From the NCBI GenBank assembly GCA_029256035.1, contig JAQSYR010000078.1:1-8381 (forward strand): 8,381 bases of DNA. Direction: 5' to 3'. The stretch is from Anaerocolumna sp. (GTDB lineage Bacteria > Bacillota > Clostridia > Lachnospirales > Lachnospiraceae). This document shows positions 1 to 6,195 of the stretch, in pieces (the first letter of the stretch is position 1; each line of letters starts with the position of its first letter). A model generated the notes under the pieces. That model did no database searches. It was not told the DNA's origin and saw only the letters and a program-made list of their open reading frames with translations. The position numbers and the translations under genes were made by a program.

Positions 1-1085
1 ACTGGCATGACTTCCGGTACAGGTAGCATCTCTGGTAATTCAGGGAATTCAGGTAATATTTCACCACAATTGATTCCTCCCACAAATGGGTATAAGTGAA
101 ACTCAAATCCACTGTTTGCACTTACTGCAAAAGAGCGAAATGCCACATTACCACTAATATGCCCTCCTGTTGAGTGACCATGGAACATAGCTTGAGGCGC
201 TAAAAAACTTCCCCAGATAGCTGCAGGTACTTCCATAAAAATTTCATTGGCATCTTCAAAGACATAAAGTGTATGATTTGCATGTTTTTCATCACCTAGC
301 AAACCATATTGCAAATGTGCATTTCTTCCTGTTCTTAACCTTACAATTACTAAACTTCCTTCAGGAACTTCAGCACGAATACCTTTATTAAGTAAACCAT
401 TTGGACGAACATCAAGGAGGAAAACATTCTGTTCTCTATCATTTCCACGAAGCACCCACTCATGAATATTGTCGACTACAGTTCCATTTACCTCAAGTTC
501 CTCAATACAACCTTTAAAATCCACAATACTCTCTCTTGCATCTTCAAAAAATTCAGATGTATTTACGCCAATTCTACTTGCTGGTATATATCTAGGAACA
601 TCATAACTAGAAATCAGATAATGAGTTCCTTTATCACTAGGTGACCAATATTGACTGCCTCCATTGGCTCTATAAAGGTATTCTAGTTCTTCTACTTGTG
701 TGGGTAGTCCGTCTTTACCAATGAAATAGGTACTTCCACTTGCTGCTCGGAAATTTCCTCCTGCAACCACATGCCCAACGACTACTAACGGTCCTCCCAT
801 AGAAATATTTCTGCCAACTAAAAATCTCACTGCGTCAGGAGAATATCCAGTCCCTGTTAATTTAAGGTCATTTCCGTAACCCAGTGTTAACCCCCTTGGG
901 CTTACAAAGTCACCACCAACTGCCATAGAGCCTTTCACGTCAATAATATTATTTGCATCGCCAAAAATAATGGCATTAAATTGAGAGGCTATGCCAAATG
1001 GCTGTCCCTGTATATCATACCAGTTAATATTATCATAGGGTATTCCAGCGCTAATTTCTGATTCATCATAAAAATTATTATCCAT
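1..1085 (-). CDS. Choice-of-anchor A family protein, partial (C-terminus outside window)
   Basis: The open frame runs leftward from ATG 1085-1083 for 361 complete codons and leaves the window without a stop. Start support is a GGGAG 5 nt upstream (1091-1095) and an AAGGAG at 1101-1106. Residues about 30-335 have the look of the choice-of-anchor A domain: FNAIIFGDANN (36-46), VKGSMAVGGDF (50-60), GGPLVVVGHVVAGGNF (97-112), then the closing block with FLAPQA (294-299), GGHISGNVAFRSF (307-319) and FEFHLYPF (327-334). The family is known as a beta-rich adhesive module found on Gram-positive surface proteins with varied C-terminal anchors. From residue 344 a Pro/Glu-rich linker begins (LPEFPELPEMLPVPEV), so more domains probably follow. 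Oddly, the N-terminus (MDNNFYDESE) is hydrophilic, with no signal peptide. It is divergent from the lectin gene at 1268. The domain call is fairly sure; the ligand, anchor and spore role are unknown. Confidence 0.85.
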   Translation of the reverse strand, partial: MDNNFYDESEISAGIPYDNINWYDIQGQPFGIASQFNAIIFGDANNIIDVKGSMAVGGDFVSPRGLTLGYGNDLKLTGTGYSPDAVRFLVGRNISMGGPLVVVGHVVAGGNFRAASGSTYFIGKDGLPTQVEELEYLYRANGGSQYWSPSDKGTHYLISSYDVPRYIPASRIGVNTSEFFEDARESIVDFKGCIEELEVNGTVVDNIHEWVLRGNDREQNVFLLDVRPNGLLNKGIRAEVPEGSLVIVRLRTGRNAHLQYGLLGDEKHANHTLYVFEDANEIFMEVPAAIWGSFLAPQAMFHGHSTGGHISGNVAFRSFAVSANSGFEFHLYPFVGGINCGEILPEFPELPEMLPVPEVMP

Positions 1086-1122
1086 AATAACTCCCAAATT
1101 CTCCTTAGAAACGAAACATCCT

Positions 1123-1152
1123 TTTATAATCCAGTTTATTCTGTTTCTTCAA
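1123..1152 (-). promoter_or_regulatory. Candidate vegetative-type promoter for the choice-of-anchor A gene
   Basis: Read on the minus strand, TTGAAG (1152-1147) and TATAAA (1128-1123) are separated by 18 bp. Transcription would begin roughly 30 nt before the ATG at 1085, leaving room for both ribosome-binding-site candidates. Each hexamer fits the housekeeping consensus at most positions, but the region is AT-rich, so this is only a candidate. A different, sporulation-type promoter is not excluded. Confidence 0.4.
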
Positions 1153-1210
1153 ATCTGTGCCTTTTAAAGTCACTTTTTATATGGATTTTTTATAATTGGC
1201 AAAGGACATA

Positions 1211-1237
1211 ACAATAACAAAACCGATGCATATAATA
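1211..1237 (+). promoter_or_regulatory. Candidate sigma-K-like promoter upstream of the lectin gene
   Basis: AC (1211-1212), 16 bp, then CATATAATA (1229-1237) matches the Bacillus sigma-K pattern AC-N16-CATANNNTA. The -10 also resembles the sigma-E form CATACANT. Transcription would start near 1244, giving a short leader before the ribosome binding site at 1254-1260 and the ATG at 1268. The motif is short and the region is AT-rich, so a chance match is possible. Confidence 0.35.
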
Positions 1238-1253
1238 TATAGATTAAATTATA

Positions 1254-1260
1254 AGAAGGA
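1254..1260 (+). promoter_or_regulatory. Ribosome binding site fixing the lectin start at 1268
   Basis: AGAAGGA lies 7 nt before ATG 1268, an ideal spacing. The frame is open upstream to TTG 1196, but that codon overlaps a TATAAT (1191-1196) and has no ribosome binding site of comparable quality. The 24 extra residues it would add are therefore probably leader sequence and not protein. Confidence 0.75.
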
Positions 1261-1267
1261 AATTGAT

Positions 1268-2584
1268 ATGAATGAATGGTATCAGCAGCCTATGGTTTGC
1301 CCCATGGATCCACGGTATATCTGTCCATTATCTTTACAAAACAGTTATAATCAAATGAACAGGGATGAGTTGTCTACTGTTGAAGGTTTAGAGAACAACC
1401 AATTAAGTATTACCCAAAGGCCTCAGGAAGTGAATCGCATCCTGTCACAATTAAACCGGGTTTTTGCAAATTATTATACGGAACTACAGCGGTATGGTGT
1501 ACAGCGGCCAGTCAGTCGTAGTATCTTTCGAAATACTGTAGCTTATGTTTTAAGAAATGAGGGAAATTATGCAGGAACTTCAGAGCAGAGAATATCTCTT
1601 ATTTTAGAAGACCTGCGCAGAGATAACAGTTTTATCTTCGGATATTTGAGAAGACTTGGTATCCCTGGCAATCGAATTAATCAAATTTTTCGTGATATTA
1701 TTGGATTGGTTTTAAGTAATCTAGAAGAATTACCAGAGCCTCCAACCAGACCAGGTCCTCCTTCTCCTCCACCACAAACCTGGAGTCAGTGGGAAGATCT
1801 TGGTGGCATCTTAACTTCTGCACCAGCTGTTTCCTCTTGGCAACGTAACCGCCTTGATGTATTTGGAAGAGGACAAAACCAAGCACTTTGGCATAAATAC
1901 TGGGATGGTTCCCGTTGGAGTGAGTGGGAAGATTTAGGCGGTATATTAACTTCTTCACCAGCTGCTGTTTCCTGGGGAAGAAATCGAATTGATGTATTTG
2001 GAGTTGGTCAAAACCAGGCACTTTGGCATAAGTATTGGGACGGTACCCGTTGGAGTGAGTGGGAAGATCTTGGTGGCATTTTAACTTCTGCTCCGGCTGT
2101 TTCTTCCTGGCAACCTAACCGTTTAGATGTATTTGGTGTCGGTCAGAATCAAGCTCTTTGGCATAAATACTGGGATGGCTCCCGTTGGAGCGACTGGGAA
2201 AACCTGGGTGGTATTTTGACTTCTGCTCCTGCAGCCGTATCCTGGGGCCCAAATCGAATCGATGTGTTTGGCCGAGGACAAAATCAAAGTTTATGGCATA
2301 AGTATTGGGATGGATCTGGCTGGAGTCAGTGGGAAGATCTTGGTGGCGGTACTATTAGTGCAGGCCCAGGAGCTGCTTCTATAGGTGAGAACCGATTAGA
2401 TATCTTTTCACGTGGACAACAGAATCAATTAATTTATCGGACCTGGAATGGTACACGTTGGAGTAATTGGGAAAGCCTTGGCGGCGTAATAACTTCTGAA
2501 CCTGCAGCCGTATCCTGGGGTGGTAACCGTCTTGATGTATTCGCCAGAGGGCAGAATAATCATCTTTGGCATATTTGGAGGTAA
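1268..2584 (+). CDS. PLL/DUF346-type beta-propeller lectin-like protein with a helical N-terminal domain
   Basis: The protein has 438 residues. There is no signal peptide; the N-terminus carries two cysteines in a CPMDPRYICPL segment (11-21). Residues about 50-153 look mostly helical and charged (EVNRILSQLNRVFANYYTEL, then LRRLGIPGNRINQIFRDIIG) and I do not recognise the family. A proline-rich linker (155-170) leads to six tandem units of about 45 residues from W172 to the C-terminus. The unit pattern is WS.WEDLGGILTS.PA..SW..NR.DVFG.GQNQ.LWHKYWDG. This pattern belongs to the DUF346/PLL-type repeats, whose Photorhabdus members are seven-bladed, fucose-binding beta-propeller lectins. Carbohydrate binding here is inferred; the sugar is not predictable. 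The divergent neighbour is an adhesive-domain protein, and two Csp-like proteases follow 97 bp downstream, possibly in the same operon. Spore-surface location is a hypothesis. Confidence 0.85.
   Translation: MNEWYQQPMVCPMDPRYICPLSLQNSYNQMNRDELSTVEGLENNQLSITQRPQEVNRILSQLNRVFANYYTELQRYGVQRPVSRSIFRNTVAYVLRNEGNYAGTSEQRISLILEDLRRDNSFIFGYLRRLGIPGNRINQIFRDIIGLVLSNLEELPEPPTRPGPPSPPPQTWSQWEDLGGILTSAPAVSSWQRNRLDVFGRGQNQALWHKYWDGSRWSEWEDLGGILTSSPAAVSWGRNRIDVFGVGQNQALWHKYWDGTRWSEWEDLGGILTSAPAVSSWQPNRLDVFGVGQNQALWHKYWDGSRWSDWENLGGILTSAPAAVSWGPNRIDVFGRGQNQSLWHKYWDGSGWSQWEDLGGGTISAGPGAASIGENRLDIFSRGQQNQLIYRTWNGTRWSNWESLGGVITSEPAAVSWGGNRLDVFARGQNNHLWHIWR
1781..2581 (+). repeat. Six tandem propeller-blade repeats (about 135 bp each)
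   Basis: Units start at 1781, 1916, 2051, 2186, 2321 and 2459, each with a TGG codon for the leading Trp. Units 1-4 are exactly 135 bp (45 residues), unit 5 is 138 bp, and unit 6 stops after 41 residues at the C-terminus. Units 1 and 3 share PAVSSWQ, while 2, 4 and 6 share PAAVSWG, so a two-blade period of 270 bp is visible. Unit 5 is the most divergent (LGGGTISAG, LIYRTWNG). Many differences between units are synonymous. Confidence 0.9.
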
Positions 2585-2681
2585 AGTGCCAGAGATATTT
2601 GTGATTTTAGGGAATCCATGTTATAGATTTTATTAAATTTGAATAAGATAATATTAGTAAATTGCGCGGGGTTTTAAATAT

Positions 2682-4382
2682 ATGACACCTGAGGAAGGAA
2701 TGAGAATTTATAGTGGTGAATACGCTGATCTAATAATTGATTATAGTGGAGATATCTCTATTTTTGAGCGGTTTCATGATGCTACTGTTCAGACCATAGA
2801 TTATTTTAATGCTGTGGTTCGAGTTCCTATAAAGCAAATAACCAATACTACCATATTACAATTAGGGTATTCAGTAATGCCAACCCTTGCCGGTTTGGTT
2901 AGTGAATCAAGTTTAGAAGCATCCGGTGTTTTTAAGTTACGCAATTTACCCAATTTCAACCTTAGGGGAAATGGTGTATTAATTGGTATTATTGATACTG
3001 GTATTGATTATACCAATCCTATATTCCGTTATGCTGACAATACTACGAAAGTCGCCTACCTATGGGATCAGACCATCTACGGAGAAAATTATCAAACCAA
3101 TACGTATTACGGTACAGAATACACCAGAGAACAGATTAATCTTGCACTTCAAAGTGACAATCCATTTGAAATTGTTCCTTCCAAAGACGAAATCGGCCAT
3201 GGAACAATGCTTGCAGGTATAGCTGCAGGAAATGAAGTACCAGAATACGGGTTCTTTGGTGTTGTGCCGGATGCTGAACTTGTTATAGTGAAATTAAAAC
3301 CTGCAAAACAATATCTAAAAGACTTTTGGAAGATTCCTGCCGATGCAATTTGCTATGAGGAAAATGATATTTTATTTGCCCTGGAATATTTAGAACAAGT
3401 TGCCATCAGGTTAAACCGGCCCATGTCTATTTGCATTGCATTAGGCAATTCAAAAGGTGCTCATGATAGCCGAGGCTTGCTTAGTAATAATCTAACTGCC
3501 AGGGCAGAAAATTTTAGCTTTTCCATTGTAGTTGCAGCCGGTAATGAGGGCAACGCAAGAAGACACTATTTTGGAATCATCGACCCTGGAATAGGCTTTG
3601 TTAAAGTGGAACTTAACGTAGGAGAAAATGAAGGTGGATTTACCATGGAACTATGGGGAGATTCACCTGGGTTGTTTTCTATTGATATTGTTTCACCATC
3701 TGGAGAATTTGTTCCTGGTATTTCCCCAAGGCTCAATGAGAATAAAGAAATTACCTTTATTTTTGAACCTACAAGAATTCAGATAGATTATCAGATAGTA
3801 GAACACCAAAGTGGCGACCAGTTAATTCTCCTTAGATTTACTAATCCCACACCTGGCATCTGGGCATTTAATGTGTTTGGAAGAGGTGATTTAAGTCTTG
3901 GTTTTCATATGTGGCTGCCAATGGAGGGTTTTATATCAAATTCCACCTATTTTCTTAATCCTGACCCCAATACCACAATACTCTCGCCGGGTAACAGTAT
4001 TATACCAATAACTGTAACTGCCTATGATCCTAAAAGCAACAGTCTTTATCTGAATGCAAGCAGGGGATATTCCAGAACCGGTGTTATTAAACCGGATATT
4101 ACTGCTCCCGGTGTTGCAATCCTTAGCCCTACTTTAGACCAAGGTTTTGCAGAAGTAACCGGAACCAGTCCAGCCACAGCCCATGCTGCAGGAATCGCTG
4201 CGATGATATTGGAATGGGGTATTGTTCGGGGTAATCTTCCCATTATGAATACAGAAGATGTGAAAATTCTAATGATTCGAGGTGCCAAAAGAGATAAAAG
4301 CATTCAGTATCCCAATAGAGACTGGGGTTTTGGAATTTTGGACGTGTATAATATGTATAATATACTGCGGACAGTTTTATAA
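2682..4382 (+). CDS. Csp-like S8 (subtilisin-type) serine protease, first paralogue
   Basis: The protein has 566 residues. Residues 1 to about 85 resemble the short CspB-type prodomain, ending in the family block VMPTLAGLV..SSLEASGV. The subtilase core follows: catalytic Asp105 in GIIDTGIDYTNP, His173 in DEIGHGTMLAGIAAG, oxyanion Asn288 in AAGNEGN, and Ser496 in GTSPATAHAAG. All catalytic residues are present, so unlike the C. difficile pseudoproteases CspA and CspC it should be active. An insert of about 100 residues between Asn288 and Ser496 (roughly 300-410) fits the jelly-roll domain of Csp proteases. CspB-type enzymes activate the cortex lytic pro-enzyme SleC during germination; the substrate here is unknown. 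There is no signal peptide. The start is chosen because MT.EE is shared with the next paralogue, although its ribosome binding site is weak (GGGG, 10 nt upstream). It may be translated from the lectin transcript. A proline directly after the catalytic Ser is a small oddity. Confidence 0.9.
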   Translation: MTPEEGMRIYSGEYADLIIDYSGDISIFERFHDATVQTIDYFNAVVRVPIKQITNTTILQLGYSVMPTLAGLVSESSLEASGVFKLRNLPNFNLRGNGVLIGIIDTGIDYTNPIFRYADNTTKVAYLWDQTIYGENYQTNTYYGTEYTREQINLALQSDNPFEIVPSKDEIGHGTMLAGIAAGNEVPEYGFFGVVPDAELVIVKLKPAKQYLKDFWKIPADAICYEENDILFALEYLEQVAIRLNRPMSICIALGNSKGAHDSRGLLSNNLTARAENFSFSIVVAAGNEGNARRHYFGIIDPGIGFVKVELNVGENEGGFTMELWGDSPGLFSIDIVSPSGEFVPGISPRLNENKEITFIFEPTRIQIDYQIVEHQSGDQLILLRFTNPTPGIWAFNVFGRGDLSLGFHMWLPMEGFISNSTYFLNPDPNTTILSPGNSIIPITVTAYDPKSNSLYLNASRGYSRTGVIKPDITAPGVAILSPTLDQGFAEVTGTSPATAHAAGIAAMILEWGIVRGNLPIMNTEDVKILMIRGAKRDKSIQYPNRDWGFGILDVYNMYNILRTVL

Positions 4383-4412
4383 AAAATTAGCTATCATTTA
4401 ACAATAGCAGTT

Positions 4413-4418
4413 AAGGAG
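4413..4418 (+). promoter_or_regulatory. Ribosome binding site of the second protease
   Basis: AAGGAG lies 10 nt before ATG 4429, within the 46-bp gap after the first protease. It is clearly stronger than the site of the first protease, so the second may be translated better from a shared transcript. No terminator or convincing promoter is seen in the gap. Confidence 0.7.
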
Positions 4419-4428
4419 TATAACCAAT

Positions 4429-6141
4429 ATGACACAGGAAGAAAAGTTCAAAATAATTAGTGAAGAATACACTGATTTATTTATTGAATATAATCGCAAT
4501 GCTAAATTCCTGGAACGCTTTCCTGGTTCTGCCATTCACTTAATAAATAGCAGGTATGCCATCGCTTATGTTCCTAACAGTATATTATCAGGTGATTTCA
4601 TCCAGAAATATAGCTATTCTTCTCTCCCTCACTGCTATGGTCTTATGAGTACAGCAAGTCTTGGGGCCTCGGGAATCGACAGATTACGGCGACAACCTGT
4701 TTACAATTTAAAAGGGCAAGGTGTAGTAGTAGCCGTTATTGATACCGGAATTGACTATACAAACCCTATCTTTAAGAAAGCAGACGGGACCAGTAAAATA
4801 TTAGCCCTTTGGGATCAGACCATTGACAGTTTAGATCAGTATCCAGAAGATACCTTTTATGGAACAGAGTATACGAAAGAGCAAATAAATCAAGCATTTA
4901 CCAGTCAAACCCCGCTTACTCTTGTACCAAGCACAGACGAAATCGGTCACGGAACCATGTTGGCTGGAATAGCTGTTGGTAATGAAGTCCCTCAGAGTAA
5001 CTTTAGTGGCGTAGTTCCGGAATCGGAACTCATTATCGTTAAATTAAAACCGGCAAAGCAAGCTCTTAGGGAATTTTTTAAAATCCCTTTATCTTCCATT
5101 TGTTATCAGGAAAATGATATTATATGGGCATTAGATTATGTTATAAAAGTTGCAAGGAAATTCGGTCGTCCTTTATCCATCTGTTTGGGAATTGGTACAT
5201 CTCAGGGTTCCCACAGTGGTAAAGGTCCCTTGAATAATATGATATCTTTTTATGGTGACTTTCCAGGTGTAGCTATTGCCATTTCAGCTGGAAATGAAGG
5301 TAATAAAAGAAAACACTTTTCTGGAATCATAGAGCCAACGGACAGGAATGTTTCTGTGGAATTAAATGTAGGGCCAAATGAACACGGATTTTCTATGGAA
5401 TTATGGGGTTCGGCACCAAATACCTATTCTATTGACATCCTATCTCCTTCTGGAGAATACATACCACAAATTTTCGAAAGTTTACGTACAAACAGAAGAA
5501 TACGTTTTATATTTGATAATACTACCATCTATGTTGACTACGAAATTGTTGGTACCCACCGGGCAGAACAACTAATCTTATTCCGCTTTCAAGAACCGGC
5601 ACCTGGAGTTTGGAAGATTAATGTATATACTAGAGGTGGATTCAGGGGATTATTTCATATGTGGCTTCCTATCAGTGGATTTATATCTGATAATACTTAC
5701 TTTATCCGTCCAGATCCTACAACAACAATTACATCACCTGCAGATTCTCTTTCTCCTATTGCAGTTACTGCTTATTACCCTGAATTTAAAACACTATACT
5801 TAGAAGCAAGTAGAGGATACACTAGCAACAATATTATTAAGCCCGAATTAGCAGCACCAGGAGTTAATGTTGTAGTTCCAACACTTGCACAAAATTTCAT
5901 AACAGCTTCTGGCACAAGCATTGCTGCTGCCCACACAGCAGGCGTAAATGCTATGTTTTTAGAATGGGGTATTGTACGTGGCTTTTATCCTGGTATTGAT
6001 ACCATTGACATAAAGAAATATTTAATCCGAGGAGCAACAAGAAGTGATATAATTCCATATCCCAATACAGAATGGGGATATGGAATCATTGATGTATATA
6101 ATGTATTTGATATTTTCCGAACCGGCTTTCAAAGAAGTTAA
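4429..6141 (+). CDS. Csp-like S8 (subtilisin-type) serine protease, second paralogue
   Basis: The protein has 570 residues and is collinear with the preceding protease apart from small indels, so the pair is a tandem duplication. A CspB-like prodomain (1 to about 85, ending SLGASGIDRL) precedes the core. Catalytic residues are Asp105 (AVIDTGIDYTNP), His174 (DEIGHGTMLAGIAVG), oxyanion Asn289 (SAGNEGN) and Ser497 (GTSIAAAHTAG), so an active enzyme is expected. The jelly-roll-like insert lies at about 303-412. The KLKPAKQALREFFKIP segment (205-220) closely matches the first copy. There is no signal peptide, which suits a protein packaged into the spore. By family knowledge the role would be pro-SleC-type processing in germination or another spore proteolysis step. 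Lachnospiraceae often carry several such paralogues, so an orthologue letter (CspA, B or C) cannot be assigned. The last gene on the plus strand, it faces the GGDEF-EAL gene across 54 bp. Confidence 0.9.
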   Translation: MTQEEKFKIISEEYTDLFIEYNRNAKFLERFPGSAIHLINSRYAIAYVPNSILSGDFIQKYSYSSLPHCYGLMSTASLGASGIDRLRRQPVYNLKGQGVVVAVIDTGIDYTNPIFKKADGTSKILALWDQTIDSLDQYPEDTFYGTEYTKEQINQAFTSQTPLTLVPSTDEIGHGTMLAGIAVGNEVPQSNFSGVVPESELIIVKLKPAKQALREFFKIPLSSICYQENDIIWALDYVIKVARKFGRPLSICLGIGTSQGSHSGKGPLNNMISFYGDFPGVAIAISAGNEGNKRKHFSGIIEPTDRNVSVELNVGPNEHGFSMELWGSAPNTYSIDILSPSGEYIPQIFESLRTNRRIRFIFDNTTIYVDYEIVGTHRAEQLILFRFQEPAPGVWKINVYTRGGFRGLFHMWLPISGFISDNTYFIRPDPTTTITSPADSLSPIAVTAYYPEFKTLYLEASRGYTSNNIIKPELAAPGVNVVVPTLAQNFITASGTSIAAAHTAGVNAMFLEWGIVRGFYPGIDTIDIKKYLIRGATRSDIIPYPNTEWGYGIIDVYNVFDIFRTGFQRS

Positions 6142-6195
6142 CCCAGTAATTAAATTACAATGACCAACATCATCCAATATAGCTTTCTATCTTTT

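Noticed and set aside
462..644. 60-codon plus-strand reading frame
   Set aside because: It lies entirely antisense to the well-supported choice-of-anchor A coding region and has no recognisable features.
1191..1196. TATAAT as a housekeeping -10 for the lectin gene
   Set aside because: The -10 is perfect, but the sequence 17-18 bp upstream (around 1167-1173) matches TTGACA at only about half the positions, so it is not annotated as a promoter.
1196..1267. TTG start giving 24 extra residues to the lectin
   Set aside because: The TTG overlaps a TATAAT box and lacks a good ribosome binding site, whereas ATG 1268 has AGAAGGA at ideal spacing.
1698..2021. 107-codon minus-strand reading frame
   Set aside because: It is a shadow of the repetitive propeller units on the other strand; its own repetition merely mirrors theirs.
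2585..2681. Separate promoter for the first protease
   Set aside because: TGAATA (2640-2645) resembles a sigma-G -35 but no matching -10 lies at 17-18 bp, and CATGTTATA (2617-2625) lacks a proper -35.
4046..4303. 85-codon minus-strand reading frame
   Set aside because: It is antisense to the conserved catalytic Ser region of the first protease and has no ribosome binding site or family likeness.
6142..6195. Possible bidirectional terminator between the convergent genes
   Set aside because: Only GTAATT-A-AATTAC (6146-6158) and a 4-bp ATAG/CTAT stem before a T-run are present; both are too weak and AT-rich to call.
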